From Bolinopsis microptera (taxonomy: Eukaryota > Ctenophora > Tentaculata > Lobata > Bolinopsidae): DNA of 60,000 nucleotides. The stretch spans positions 14,123,675 through 14,183,674 of the forward strand of contig NC_087076.1 of assembly GCF_026151205.1 (NCBI RefSeq), given 5' to 3'. Positions 13,301-23,860 of this stretch are shown piece by piece. The notes under the pieces were generated by a model. That model had not been told where the DNA came from. It was given only the letters and a program-made list of their open reading frames with translations, and searched no databases. The position numbers and the translations under genes were made by a program. Every line of letters starts with the position of its first letter. The stretch's first letter is position 1.

Positions 13301-16300
13301 ACAAGAACCTGTACATTAATTTAGTGTACTCACTTGCTCTTCATGAGCTTTATTCGGGTTGTCAAGTTCCTCTTTTCATTGTAGCTCTCCTGAAGTTAGT
13401 ATAGTGAGTACTGTCAAGTTATTATAGTGAGTGGAAAATGTTGATCAGAGTATTATAAATTTATGTTAATACTTAACTGCCTGCCATTAGTTTCAGAAAC
13501 TATTTACCCCCAAACATCTAACCATCTCCCAAGTTTGCTCTAATAATGGTACCAGCAACGTATTCATTTCATAAATATTTCACATATTTCCATGCTTCAG
13601 ATGATATAATGTTAGATAAATTGTTTCTCACCTCCTTAGAAAAGTTTAAACTTTCGAGTTCGCCTTTATATCTCTCCTTCTCACCCTTCAAACTCGTAAT
13701 AGTGCTCGCTTGTAGCTGAAAGACAATTTTACTGACTTAATTTAGATTGTATAAATTTGTCAAGTATGACTGGCGCTTACACTTGAAGGTCAGGATAATC
13801 CGTCATACTGTGCCGCGGTTAACCATTAATCAATGTTTTGGTAATCGATGTTTGGTTGCCAGGGGAACGAAGTCTTATCTTAACGGGTCGTGTTACAGGG
13901 GAGTTTGTCAAAAAATGTGCAACGAGCGTTGCCATGGATATTGATACTCCGAGTCTAAATGTTCCGATGGATTTTTGGAGCTGGGTTGACGCCAGATTTA
14001 CTTGTAGGTATGTCTTAATGCAATCACGTGACCTCAGATCGATCATCCTCTTATTGAAGTTAATTTATCACTCAACCAAGAGTCCTCGTTGCTAAGGCAA
14101 CACATTCTCCGGCTGCAAAATCCATCAAGCTTACCGCTTGTTTGCAATCTGCAGATTAGGCGGATTTTCTTTTCAGATTCAAACAACGGAAAGTAAGGAG
14201 AGATGAAATGTTTGTTTTAAAGTTCAAATAGAGGTGTGGCAAAATAAAAGAAAGTTTGTCGTTTGAGTGCATGAAGAAGTAGTCGAGTGTCTTCACTGTA
14301 AGGGATTCTACATCAAAATCTATTAATGAACTAATTTACGGAATTGAAAATAAAAGCTACAAACAGGATGCGTGCCAAAATTGGTGTTATCTTTTTTTGG
14401 ATCAAAATTCTGCTTCACTCCATGAGTACCGTGCAGATGATAAAAATGTAAAACCGATTACCATGTCAAAATGCAAAACACCTTCGGAGATAAATCTAAA
14501 CCGCCTCACCTTAAGGGTATCCTGAGCATCTTTAAGCCGATTAACGAGCAACATTCGGCGCTGCTCGCTCTCTTCAACAGCATCCTGCAACCCTTCCTTC
14601 TCCATCTTGTGCCAAGTGGGCGACTTCAGGGCGGCACCTGGGGAGTAAGCCGTCATTTTAAATATGTTCCTCAAGATTTAGAAAAATGTAAAAAATAATA
14701 TATCATAATTCTCAGTATAGTAGTAGCAGGAACTTAAAGCTAAAGATAAAGATTAGGAGGTTTGCCAACACTTTAACCTGCTATAATATCCTCGATACTT
14801 TTATTAGGGTCTGATACTTCAGGTTTAGCTTTGATTGTAAAACTACTGGTAATGGTGGGTCGACTAGTATTTCCACTTGTTTCCACTGGACTCGAGGCTC
14901 TTTTACTCGAAGTGAGGGTTTCACTAAACTCGACTCTTTTCCGTGGACTACCAGCTTCTGAAACATCACCTAAAATACGTGATATCTCCGCACGGGGCTG
15001 TCGTCGTGGGTTTCTGGTGTTCGCCAGAGAGAGGTCCTGTCTGAAGGCTCGGGTGCTGGGTGAAGCTTCTGATTTGAAGGTACGAGTGGGTGATCTCTGT
15101 CTGATAGATGTGTCTCTGAAAGAACGAGAAGTGGGAGATGTGTCCCTGTATTTGCTAGGAGACCCGTCTCTTTCTGCTCGGTGTTTATACCGACCCATGC
15201 CAGAGTTTTTAGCGTCGTCTGAAGTGATTTGTATCTCCTTTCTGATCTCATCAATACTCTGGAAGATTCTCTGACTAATTGCTGATACCTCGGGGCTGAG
15301 GCGACTGGGACTGGTCCGATTGTTGGAAGGGCTAAGTCTTCCTATATTTTTACTCCGAGGTGGAGAAAGTGGACGATATGAAGTGGCCCGTGTGGCAGAT
15401 GTATCAGATCTGTTTGGGCTTCCTGACTGTCTGATAGGACTGGTTCGGGGTGAGCGGCGAATAGGAGATATGGGCCTAAACGTTGTATCGTCACTAAAAG
15501 TCAACTGTTTTGGTTTGATAGTGTCTACAGTTGTGGAGCTAAGACCATAACTTGGAGAAGTTGGTCGGAAATCAGTGGTTCTAAGACTCTGACCATGGCT
15601 CGGGGACGTTGGCCGGAAGTCAGTAGTTCTAAGAACCGGCCACGGCATGGACCTGTACTTCCTCATGATAAGATCCCCCTGAATAGCAGGGTCCAGCTCA
15701 GCAAGCAGACTATCATTAGCGCTCGGCATCTTTACTACTTCAAACTAAACTGTAGAAAACATGCAAACAGCAACAGCTAAAAGTTCCCGGTACTTTCAAA
15801 CTGGTTAATGAGGCAAGGGGAAAGGGCTAGGGTTACGGTTCAGGTGGCCTGCAGGTGGCACCCTGGATAGCAACGACTGTGGATCGGGTGGCAGACTTTG
15901 ACACTCCGCCAAAGTTGGCCACTTCTATTTCGGGTGAATGCACTGTGTTTTGTTTATTGCTTCTAGAGACACAATTAGTTGTTTTTTTATTATCCTAACA
16001 ATTATTGAGATTAAAAGATTAAATCCTTAATTTGAATTTAATTACCTATCGGAGACTTGTTTATACTGGTTGAAGTGTTGTAGTTGATTGTGTTCTCGAT
16101 TTCAGAGTACCTGGTACCATTGCCCAAGCTCACGCCACTGTCCACGACTGTTCCTGGAGATTTCAATATGCGTGTTGTTGGTCTCGACTTTTTCAATAAT
16201 TTTACATCTATTATAGAATAATGATTTTAACATTGTGGTGGTGAAGAAATCCAAAGTTGGGAAACTTTACTAACCTGACGGAAGTCTTCCAGAGCTAAGG

Positions 16301-17074
16301 TTGTTGGTGCTAACGACTTCAGGCACTCCTTTAGCAGGAGGAGAGGTAGTTCGAAGGTATGTTGGGTTATCTCTCAGGTTTCTCAGACTACTAATGGCAG
16401 ATCTGTATTCCTCGTAGGGGGTGGCAGCTGCAGTGTAGCCAGAGTACCTCAGAGGAATTGGAGATGTAGATCGTGATCTTGGTGATTTGGAGTTTGGAGA
16501 TTTTGGTCTTTTAGGTGATACTGATCTTCTTAAGTTTTTGAGATCTTGATCTCGTTCAGCTTTGATCTGTGTTTCAGCCTGGAGGAAGAATGGTTAAAAA
16601 GAAAAACTGCAGTATTAGTAAGTTCCTGTGTAACTATGTCCTACTTTTACGATAAAATTTCATTGAGGAATTATTTGTCGTATCAAAAAGTTCAATTTTA
16701 AACCTTCATTTGTTCACGGAGGAACAAAGGTGATGAACTCCTGCTATACCGGTCAATTTCAGATTTATCGTCATTTGTATTGCTACTTATGTTGTTTAGA
16801 TACTTTTCGGCACTTTTAGTCGATACGGAGTGTTAGATTTCTGGTACCTGAAAAGTTGCAATTACGAAACCTTTACATTGAAAAGTTTAAATACTGTAGA
16901 AAGTGTTATACGGGGAAATAGATAAAATATAATATAAAAATAGTGAGTAGATTTTGCAAGAAACAAGCGCAGTCATAAATTTAAAGAAAATTGATACCTT
17001 GAAGATGGCCTCCTTTTTGAAGTTGGTGTTTCATAACGCAACTTGGTTCTTAGCTCATAATCAAAATCAGCCAT
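178..17074 (-). CDS. Multi-exon long coiled-coil protein, tentatively rootletin-like
   Basis: I traced about 29 exons by GT-AG borders and phase: 17074-16998, 16812-16704, 16578-16275, 16153-16046, 15737-14778, 14637-14510, 13715-13632, 13389-13334, 11693-11426, 10069-9944, 8709-8593, 8045-7920, 7340-7215, 7015-6890, 6240-6115, 5243-5118, 4825-4712, 3984-3919, 3813-3699, 3591-3477, 3299-3191, 3062-2989, 2430-2358, 2066-1970, 1716-1564, 1369-1161, 1050-860, 706-526, 394-178. The product, near 1,560 residues, starts MADFDYELR. It has a Ser/Pro/Arg-rich head of about 560 residues and then nearly continuous coiled coil, ending VKVMGMG. There is no signal peptide or membrane segment, so a cytoplasmic filament or centrosomal/ciliary scaffold is inferred. 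An SP-rich stretch followed by an 'ESEQRR...LKDAQ' segment recalls rootletin, but coiled coils mislead. Exon structure is well supported; identity is weak. Two doubtful joins (exon 9 end, exon 22-23) have their own entries. Confidence 0.8.
2358..3062 (-). CDS. Exon pair whose phases do not match
   Basis: Exon 3062-2989 (frame WNGGRDLEAAQAE) ends in phase 2 at a good GTGAGT donor. Exon 2430-2358 has its only long open frame (VAPNELKDIKK...DWYVRAFDAYTR) when entered in phase 1, and its phase-2 exit fits the next exon. A microexon of length 3n+2 in the 560-bp intron, an unusual splice site or a single-base error would reconcile them. I could not find the microexon by eye. Confidence 0.5.
2565..2594. 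repeat. 7-bp tandem repeat (GTAGGAT)n
   Basis: About four head-to-tail copies of GTAGGAT lie in the intron between exons 3062-2989 and 2430-2358. Confidence 0.8.
4503..4593. mobile_element. Short foldback element
   Basis: Inverted ends GCACAGGGTGACCAAT (left) and its complement on the right enclose about 55 bp. The arms match over 16 bases or so. This is the form of a tiny MITE or solo foldback. I could not define a clean target duplication. A related GGGTCACCCTA string lies at about 4325. Confidence 0.5.
4846..4943. repeat. 18-bp minisatellite next to a splice acceptor
   Basis: Five to six copies of AACGTATTTATCAAAATG with few changes. On the minus strand they lie only about 20 nt upstream of the exon beginning at 4825, which is the branch-point zone of that intron. 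Confidence 0.85.
5118..8045 (-). CDS. Five consecutive 126-nt, phase-0 coiled-coil exons
   Basis: Exons 8045-7920, 7340-7215, 7015-6890, 6240-6115 and 5243-5118 are each exactly 126 nt, start and end on codon borders, and encode 42 residues, which is six heptads. Exon 10069-9944 has the same size; exon 8709-8593 between is 117 nt (39 residues). Most begin with an acidic or polar start such as ERDSL, ERRVV, ENQQL. Residue identity between them is low beyond heptad pattern, so any origin by exon duplication is old. Symmetrical exons can be skipped without breaking frame, so rod length could vary in 42-residue steps. Confidence 0.8.
6366..6475. repeat. 42-bp tandem repeat, about 2.5 copies
   Basis: The string CCACCAGTTTGCCTGAAACA recurs at 6371 and 6413, with a third partial copy at 6455, giving an exact 42-bp period. 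It lies within an intron and makes a short spurious minus-strand ORF. Confidence 0.8.
7597..7912. repeat. 17-bp minisatellite abutting a splice donor
   Basis: About 18 copies of a 17-bp unit (ACACACAAACATTACAA) run almost without change. In the sense of the minus-strand gene the array starts about 7 nt into the intron after exon 8045-7920. Because 17 is not a multiple of 3, three units are needed to return to frame; the plus-strand ORF here (TNITNTQTLQTHKHY) is a product of the array, not a gene. Confidence 0.9.
8398..8582. repeat. 18-bp minisatellite carrying ten CACGTG E-boxes
   Basis: The unit ACAAGATCACGTGGTACA repeats about ten times, placing CACGTG at 8402 and every 18 nt up to 8564. 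Two units have ATATC for AGATC. The array begins about 10 nt inside the intron that follows exon 8709-8593 on the minus strand. Both strands stay open because 18 is divisible by 3, so the ORFs reading RSRGTT or LLYHVI are artefacts. Confidence 0.9.
8710..9943. other. Intron, no further feature seen
   Basis: Sequence between coiled-coil exons 10069-9944 and 8709-8593. Small ORFs on both strands (for example 9435-9716) have no recognisable domain and overlap each other. I see no convincing repeat. Confidence 0.5.
10455..10668. repeat. Cluster of two hairpins plus a third half-arm
   Basis: Hairpin 1 pairs AACATTTCC-AACCCCCT (from 10456) with AGGGGGTTGGGAAATGTT (to about 10510). Hairpin 2 pairs 10523-10551 with 10559-10587 (core TTTTTAACTTACGTGAATTA) around a 7-nt loop. 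The loop and right arm are then repeated directly at about 10626-10668. This looks like a foldback element with a partial second copy. It lies in the intron between exons 11693-11426 and 10069-9944. Confidence 0.7.
11417..11693 (-). CDS. Coiled-coil exon 9 with an uncertain 3' border
   Basis: The exon enters in phase 2 (completing AAG) and encodes heptad-rich sequence beginning CDELDEEVKELSRTSQ. The frame runs to a TAG at 11417-11419. A phase-0 donor is needed to join exon 10 at 10069. Candidates are GTGGCG after 11426 and GTATAT within the exon; both are weak. Either the exon splices on, or the TAG ends a short isoform, or the region is two genes. The following 1.35 kb of intron shows no better coding continuation. 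Confidence 0.6.
12664..12884. repeat. Hexamer satellite (TGTGAC)n
   Basis: About 37 copies of TGTGAC with one GGCTGTGAC interruption near 12690, inside the intron between exons 13389-13334 and 11693-11426. It produces frame-open Ser-Gln (minus) and Thr-Val (plus) ORFs that are not genes. The rest of this 1.6-kb intron shows nothing I can name. Confidence 0.9.
14778..15737 (-). CDS. Large Ser/Pro/Arg-rich head exon of the coiled-coil gene
   Basis: This 960-nt exon is the largest of the gene and enters and leaves in phase 1. It encodes about 320 residues with repeated 'TTDFRPTSP' and 'RSPxR' motifs, many SP and TSP sites, and one short helical patch (AISQRIFQSIDEIRKEI). It should be an intrinsically disordered, heavily phosphorylatable tail of the kind known from microtubule- or cilia-linked scaffolds; that role is inference. 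An internal methionine at 15729 could be an alternative start, but the acceptor at 15738 joins in phase to the upstream exon, so I treat the exon as internal. The next exon, 14637-14510, begins the coiled coil. Confidence 0.8.
16998..17074 (-). CDS. Likely start exon of the minus-strand coiled-coil gene
   Basis: The ATG at 17074 opens MADFDYELRTKLRYE and then a basic Ser/Arg stretch. The exon ends in phase 2 at a GTATCA donor. The next exon (16812-16704) has a weak acceptor but restores the frame exactly and continues into the Ser/Pro/Arg-rich exon 16578-16275. I chose this start because the frame upstream has no convincing acceptor. A further non-coding 5' exon cannot be excluded. Confidence 0.65.
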
Positions 17075-18195
17075 TCTTAGCAGGAATCAGGGACAAATCA
17101 GTCAGTGTTAATGTAACATAGCTAGTGAATATTGAGATATAGTTAATATTAATACCTGACACAGTAACGTTTTAATCAAGGATTATTATTCTGGCGGGAA
17201 CCAAAACTGGCAAAATGTGCCGGTATCATGACTATACTTGGACTGGGACTAAAACTGGAAATTTGAGCAGTCTTGTTTTCAACATAAATGTTGATTATTA
17301 CAGAAACAAATCACTTAAAGGAACATAAAAACAAAACCCAATGCTCTGCAAAGAACTATGATTGTGTAGTGAATATTGAATGGATGAATATGGATTATAG
17401 AAATATAGGAGAGTCTGAAAAAACCACCATAGACCTCTATAAATCATTAGGGATGAGAACTGCAGTCCCTGAGATTTAGTCCCTGAGAACTGCAGTTTGC
17501 AACTCAAAATGGAAAGCAACCGGGATGCCATATAATGAATTTGGTGGAATTTGAGTCACCTATGTAACAGGTAATAATTTCCATTTGTCAAACTGTGCCA
17601 TTGTCATTCAGGTAATAATGTCTGTTTTCATCTTGTCTCAATCTTAAAGAATGAGCATGAGTGTTGTGACAAGCATCACTGTGACAACCACTCCATAATC
17701 AAGCAAAACTATTTCAACTATTTAGGTCTACCAATCAGTAACTCTATACTCTATGGCTTTTTAAAGTACTATTGGATATATTGCCCTACGAAGCACACCT
17801 CCTGGATGACGAATTTGATGAGTCTTTGCCTCCAAACTTTTCAGACTTGGGACACAGTTTTGAAGCTTTTGTTTTGTTTCTGACCAACAACAGAAACAAA
17901 ACACTCCTTTTTTAAAGATGGGTATCTAATATGTGGGTATTTGAAACTTCTTGTTGCTACAAATACCTTTAAAAACCTAAACATACCTTCAAATATCCGT
18001 CAATACAATGATGAATAATTTCAATCTTAATAAAATACAGTTACAGGCAATATGTCTCAGTTCAGTCGAGGTAAATATATGATAAAACCACGAGACAAAT
18101 AAAAATGTTCTATACTTAAGTTTCCATTTATGTTGAAATGGTATAAAAGCTAAGAAAATGGCTGAAGGTTTTTGACTATACTAGTAATGCAGTGA
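17075..18195. other. Intergenic / 5' flank of the minus-strand gene
   Basis: AT-rich sequence upstream of the start at 17074. It should hold the promoter of the minus-strand gene, but I see no diagnostic core element. The short ORFs are low in information and overlap on both strands. Confidence 0.4.
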
Positions 18196-18199
18196 AAAA

Positions 18200-18870
18200 G
18201 GTGCAGAAGTTACCACCCATTGGCGAAACGACAGCCCCCCTCAGTGCAAGGGGGCAACAATGCAAAGGTCAACAATGCTGATAAGGCTAGGCTCGATATA
18301 TCAGCAAGAGGAGTGTGGAGCACATTTTAGAGGACTTTCTTTGACGTGCTCATTTTCAATCCCAAATCACCTACATATCAAGGAAAGACCATACCACAGC
18401 TCTACACTGTACGAGAATGAAAAAAGAACCAGTACATGAACTGAGTGCTACAATTGGTGCTACAATTGGAGAAAGGGTACCACTATAGGAGGAGTGTCAC
18501 CTGAGGCCGAGCGTTTCATAAGGAGACTTGCTGTGTTGATAGCCACCAAGACCAAGGAGGACTACAGCCAGGTGATGTGTAACATCAGGACATACCTGAG
18601 CATGGATAAGTAAAATACAATTTTAAGTAAAATACAATTTTTATTTTCCACAGAAGAATCAATACATATTGAATTATAAATATCCGATAATTCCATTAAT
18701 AATCATTAAAAGTTGCTTTGTCATTTGTAAAATCAAAAACGAAAAGCCGTACGCTGAACGCGCTCCCCATATAATGAGGAGTGTGCTAGTACCAGTTAGA
18801 GGTGTACATGGGAAGGCAAAGAAGGCATGGACCGCCCTATATCCAATGTTTCCTTCAACCTGATACCTGA
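18200..18870 (+). pseudogene. Decayed transposon-type ORF remnant
   Basis: Broken plus-strand frames read PEAERFIRRLAVLIATKTKE, then NIRTYLSM near 18600 and RAPHIMRSVLVPVRGVHGK near 18760-18820, split by stops and an AT-rich insert. From memory, an 'RT.L.F.L.RS.L...RG.RGK' block occurs in many repetitive invertebrate ORFs of mobile origin. I cannot name the family. The fragments are colinear, which supports one decayed ORF rather than chance. Confidence 0.35.
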
Positions 18871-19966
18871 GGAGAAGAGCTACGTGGGATAGATGATATT
18901 TAATGCTCATGATTTACGCTTGTGCTCTGCCCATTGCATCACTTGATTTAATTTATTGTATATATACTGTTTCTCAGAAATAAATTCTTGAGCTGCTGCC
19001 CCCTGCAGTGCAGGACGTGGTGTCCGATTTGTACAACATCCTATTCAATTGAACATTCAGTCGATGCTAAAAAAATCTTTGGGAGTATAAAATGCTCTCA
19101 GTGGGGGGAGGCTGGTTCACTGGTAGTACCTGTAATTATTTGTTTCAAATATTAGACCTGGCAACTAGACGCAGCTCGGCATGTCCTAAAGCCTTGGGCA
19201 TGCAAAAATAAGGGCGGACCTTCATTATAGGACACTTGATACTGTTGCTAGCCATCAAAATGATGGCTATTGAGCAAGAGCAACCAGGCTGGTCCCGTCG
19301 AAAAGAGTCCTTGGAATGCTGTTGGAATGTGGTGTAGTTTATAAAATCAGGGAAAGTAACAAAGTGACTTAACTTTGGTGCATGCCTATTTGTAGAATGA
19401 GTAGAAAAAACAAAGGAACTAGAAAGGACGAAATTTTAGTTGTATAAATTCTAATGACGAAAGAGCTGCAAATTAAAAAATTTTTCAAAGAAGAGAAACG
19501 TCATTCAAACAATATATACATACAATTAAATCAAGTGATACAATTAGCAGAGCACAATACATTGGTAACGGAAATGGTCCATTGCTACCGATAAAATTTA
19601 AACTTTAAACAATCAAATATACACACACAAATTTTCGAAATACATCATCTACTCCTATCCATCATCTACTCCTTCGCAGAGCAACGACCTCGATGGGTTG
19701 ACACCGTCAATCAAGGTTGTGCGAGACTTTTAAAATAATTTCTATTTAGATAAAATCAGGAAATATGCAGATGAAAAAGTGAAATTTGTTCGGTTCCACA
19801 CAATATGAATGAATATGTTACTTGTTTATGAGGTCTGAGTGCAGAAGTCAAAATCTACAATATTACAATACCGAAGAACTATCAATCAATATAATTCTTC
19901 GATCATGACTGAATTAATCAAGAAACTAAGTTGATTCACAATGTCAATCCTTTGCAGCTCGGCGTA
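18871..19966. other. Intergenic, nothing recognised
   Basis: AT-rich DNA with only short random ORFs. No RNA gene or clear repeat seen. Confidence 0.4.
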
Positions 19967-20001
19967 CTTTGCGAACAATCTTTGCGAGATTGTTCGCAAA
20001 G
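19967..20001. repeat. Perfect 15-bp-arm hairpin
   Basis: CTTTGCGAACAATCT pairs with AGATTGTTCGCAAAG around the loop TTGCG. It lies just before a copy of the GC-rich dispersed repeat that starts at 20029. Confidence 0.8.
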
Positions 20002-20028
20002 CAATAATCTCAAAGGGTTTTAAAGGCC

Positions 20029-20093
20029 GGTGATACTCGTAAAATATTTGTTTCAACTCGGCGCGCGTCCTGGTAGGTTATAAACCTACACAA
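20029..20093 (+). repeat. GC-rich dispersed repeat, copy a
   Basis: Starts GGTGATACTCGTAAAATATT and ends in the GC-rich block AACTCGGCGCGCGTCCTGGT followed by AGGTTATAAACCTAC. Five more copies or partial copies occur at 20684, 20945, 55116, 55355 and 55651. Confidence 0.75.
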
Positions 20094-20394
20094 AGGGTTG
20101 ACATCGTCAATGAACTATAAGTATAACTGTAGAAACTGTAAATATCTTGCTAAAATATTTTATTCCTAACGCCATGTTAATGTAGATGTTTTGGAGGACT
20201 TTGCCGCTTCGACGCGCCGCGCAAACTATCATTTTTGCTTTGCATTGACGAGATCGATCAAAGAAATGATTTAATGGAAACTAGTAAGGTTAAAATCGTC
20301 AATCAAGTAAATGTACTGCTAAATTAAACCAATAACTTCACACTTGTGTCATGTGAATTAAAAACTTTCAAAAAGAATTTTGTCATACTTTGTG

Positions 20395-20660
20395 TGATCC
20401 GCGCCGCGCACGAGCGCACGGCTCCCATGGCCTGTACCGTAATTGTTTGTCATACGTTGTATGACCCGCCGCGCACGAGTGCGCGGCTCCCCCTGTGTCA
20501 TCAGGACCATAGTGAAACGACCGTGGGGGTCGCAACGTGATACAAGTAATTGTAGCGCGATGCGTTACTGTGCCGCGCCGCGCGCACTCAATGAGGCTTC
20601 TCACGCTAGATCGTCGAGATGCGCTACTGTGCCGCGCCGAGCTGCGATGAATTGACATCG
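20395..20660. other. CpG-rich patch with degenerate local repeats
   Basis: A block rich in GCGC and CGCG in otherwise AT-rich DNA, with recurring strings such as CGCGCACGAG and GCTACTGTGCCGCGCC. Frames on both strands are open simply because GC is high. It may be the core of the same repeat complex that flanks it on both sides. Confidence 0.5.
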
Positions 20661-20683
20661 TAAATTAAGTACCGTAATTATAC

Positions 20684-21010
20684 GGGTGATACTCGTAAAA
20701 TATCTGTTACATATATTATATTTGTATTATATTTAGGACCATCAACGAGTCCAACTCGGCGCGCGTCCTGGTAGGTTAAAGTAAAGTCATTCTTTAATTC
20801 AAAGGGTATTAAATATTTGAAGCAAATTGATCATATTTGCTAGCTTGCACCTTTCATAGAAGGCTGATTAATGATTGACTTTGTTGTTTATTGTCACATG
20901 CTTGTTTCTATCACAGACTATGCAAAAACTTAAAGGTGCATAACTTACCAAGACGCGCGCCGAGTTGAACTCGTTGACAGTCTTTGAAACAAATATTATG
21001 TCACCCGTTA
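20684..21010. repeat. GC-rich dispersed repeat, copies b (+) and c (-)
   Basis: Copy b (20684-20777) reads CGGGTGATACTCGTAAAATA ... CTCGGCGCGCGTCCTGGTAG. Copy c (20945-21010) is inverted, with GACGCGCGCCGAGTTGAACT ... TGTCACCCGTTA. The opposed pair frames about 170 bp, giving a foldback geometry like copies e and f near 55.4-55.8 kb. Confidence 0.7.
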
Positions 21011-21059
21011 ATAAGAAACTCAACAATTACGCCGTGCAGAAGGAAAACCGACAAAGCAA

Positions 21060-21088
21060 AATCAAATCAAATCAAATCAAATCAAATA
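21060..21088. repeat. (AAATC)n microsatellite
   Basis: Five to six copies of AAATC directly after the inverted GC-rich repeat. Confidence 0.7.
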
Positions 21089-21199
21089 ACGATGGCATGA
21101 ACATTATTACACGTTTGATATTTATCGAAGATGCTATGATCTCACTCAACAGTGCTCAAAAAATACAAAATGCAATATTTAGTGTGCAGCACAGTTTTT

Positions 21200-22334
21200 A
21201 AAGAGCATCGCTCTAAATCAAATATTTGGATAAGTAATTGCATAAGTGCATATATTTATTCTGAATACACTGCAAAAGATTTGATGCACACAATATTCGG
21301 ATAGCGTACTTTTTGGAGACCTGAACCGTGCCAATTTAATTTATAATTGCGTTAGATATATTTTTATTGCACTTAAATATTTGTGTGCTGATGGCGGTCT
21401 TGACAGAATCACTTGTCTGAATCTCTCATTATTGTTCTGCAATTGCGGTTTTTCGATCACTTGACCGATTTCATCGTTACGTTTGGGTTCTTAAACCTAA
21501 GAAGTTTTTATGACACTTAAGGGATTTGTAGTGGAAAAAGCAATGATTTAATGTGTTCAATCGACAGTCTTATTTGTAGTATTTAATATTTATTCCCCAA
21601 AATGCAGTTAAGCGATGAGTTGTATAAATCACAACACCACTGCAACCGTCTTAACGTTGGAGGTACAACCTGAAGGATGATACGCATATAATTTTATTCT
21701 AAAGCAAAGTGATGCCATATACAATGTAGCGAGTGCTTACTCAGTCCATAATCAAGCATTACACAACGGTTTAACACTTTCAGTTGTTACATTTCTAGGA
21801 TTTTGATTATTAATAATTTACTTGTTCTCTTATTGATTGCAACTTGATGTAAATGGGTGTTAACCTCTGAAATGGCTTAAGCCACCAATCCAAGGACCGG
21901 GTATGCTAAAGACTTCATTGAGTAGATGTGCAATCTCATGTGAGGCAACATCGGGAAATCAGTGATTGAGATTTAAATAAAGAGGAGCGCTACTAAAAGA
22001 TCCCTTTTCTTGTAACCCTCAAGTACACCTACAGTTTTAATACTTGCAACACTAGTATATAACAAATAATTTGAGATCATGAATACGATGTAGTTACATT
22101 GAAACGCTGAGTAAACTCCTTTATTTTCCTAATAAGAGCATTTTTACTTGTCGCAACAACCGGGATAAAGATAATTTTATACAGAATACACACCTACAGT
22201 GTAGTGTACTATTAAATAAAGATACACAATCCTACTCATCATTCTTAAATGCTCATTTTAGATTTCCCCATCAAGAAGTGGCTGAAGATCGTATTACATA
22301 GTGGATTTTAATTGATTTCAGGCGTTTTCTGATG
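21200..22334. other. Intergenic, nothing recognised
   Basis: AT-rich spacer up to the target-site duplication of the hAT element. No convincing gene, RNA or repeat. Confidence 0.4.
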
Positions 22335-22737
22335 GATGAGAACAGTGGCGTAACGAAGGGCCCCGCTGACCCCGCTGTGCAGGGGGGCGCCGTCTTAGGG
22401 GGGCGCCAAATCGTCGTTTGAATGTGGGGGGGGGGGGGGTGTCACGTCCGTCTATGTCCGCTTGTCTCATAGAATCCAAAAAGGACAGGACATAGGCGGA
22501 CATAGGCGGACATAGACGGACATAGGCGGACATAGGCGGACATAGACGGGCATAGGCGGACATAGGCGGACATTAATGGACACCTAAATTGCTAAATAAA
22601 ATGTTCAATTTTTGCTGTTATAGGGGGATCATGTTTTTTGTCCGTTCGGTACCCTATATTTTCAAAACGGACAAAAAATAGAGCGGACAAAAACGGACAA
22701 AAATGGACAAAAACGGACAAAAATGGAAATAACATTT

Positions 22738-23675
22738 AGATGCTTCCTCCTCCTACTCTTCCTCCTCCTCCCCCTGGGTCTTCCTGATCTTCCTCAGTCC
22801 TCTTCCTCCTCCCCTCCTCAGTCCTCCTCCTACTCCTCCTCCTCGTCCTCAGTCCTCCTCATCAGTCCTCAACAGTCCTCCTCCTCCCCAGTCCTCCTCC
22901 TCCTCCTGGGTCCTCCTCCTGGGTCCTCCTCCTCCTCTTCATCCTCCTCCTCTTTCTCCTCAGTCCTCAGTCCTCCTCAGTCCTCCTCCTCATCCTTCTC
23001 CTCAGTCCTCCATCCTCCTCCTCAGTCCTCCCCCAGTCCCCCTCCACCTCCTCCTATTCAGTCCTCCTCCTCCTCCCTCTCAGTCATCCTCCTCAGCCAT
23101 CCTCCTCAGTCCTCCTCAGTCCTCCTCCTCAGTCCTCCTCATCCTGGGTCCTCCTCCTCCTCTTCATCCTCCTCCTCTTCCTCCTCGGTCCTCAGTCCTC
23201 CTCCTCCTGGGTCCTCCTCCTCATCCTTCTCACCAGTCCTCCTCCTCCCCAGTCCTCTCCCAGTCCCCCTCCTTTTCCTCCTCCTATTCAGTCCTCCTCC
23301 TCCTCTTCCTCCTCAGTTCTCCTCAGTCCTCCTCCTCCTCCTGATCCTCCCAAGTCCTCTTCCTCCTCCCCTCCTCAGTCCTCCTCCTACTCTTCCTCCT
23401 CGTCCTCAGTCCTCCTCATCAGTCCACAACAGTTCTTCTCCTTCCCAGTCCTCCTCCTCCTCCTGTGTCCTCCTCCTCCTGGGTCCTCCTTCTCCTCCTC
23501 AGTCCTCTTCCTCCTCTTCTCAGTCATCCTCCTCAGCCATCCTCCTCAGCCATCCTCCTCAGTCCTCCTCCTTCTCAGTCCTCCTCAGTCCTCCTCCTGA
23601 GTCCTCCTCCTCCTGAGTCATCCTCCTCAGTTCTCCTCCTCCTCCTCCTAGGTCCTCCTTCTGGGTCCTCCTCCT
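22738..23675. repeat. TCCTCC/CAGTCCTCC-rich core of element X, left of the LINE
   Basis: An irregular polypyrimidine satellite built from TCCTCC, CAGTCCTCC and CTGGGTCC units. The long plus-strand ORF from 22723 begins [16 protein letters not shown] and then reads Ser/Pro/Leu repeats. The signal-peptide look comes from CTCCTC read as Leu codons, so I do not call it a gene, although the same first residues recur in copy 2. Confidence 0.85.
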
Positions 23676-23860
23676 GACTTCTTAGTAGTACGTTTACATT
23701 TTGCAACGATTTTAATAGCTCTGATATATCTACCGATATAAGCAATATTTGCGTGTAACGTGTGTAAGAGCTTAACCTTCTTATTACACCTGTTATACAC
23801 GGTGTGTATACAAGTGTGCAACACAGTTGTTTTCGAAGGATTATACATATTACTGGATCG

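Noticed and set aside
14831-15274. 147-aa plus-strand ORF
   Set aside because: Antisense shadow of the Ser/Pro/Arg-rich exon 15737-14778.
22723-23677. 297-aa and 70-aa plus-strand ORFs, Ser/Pro/Leu-rich
   Set aside because: They are read-outs of the TCC/CTC satellite core of element X; all three frames are partly open and no domain exists.
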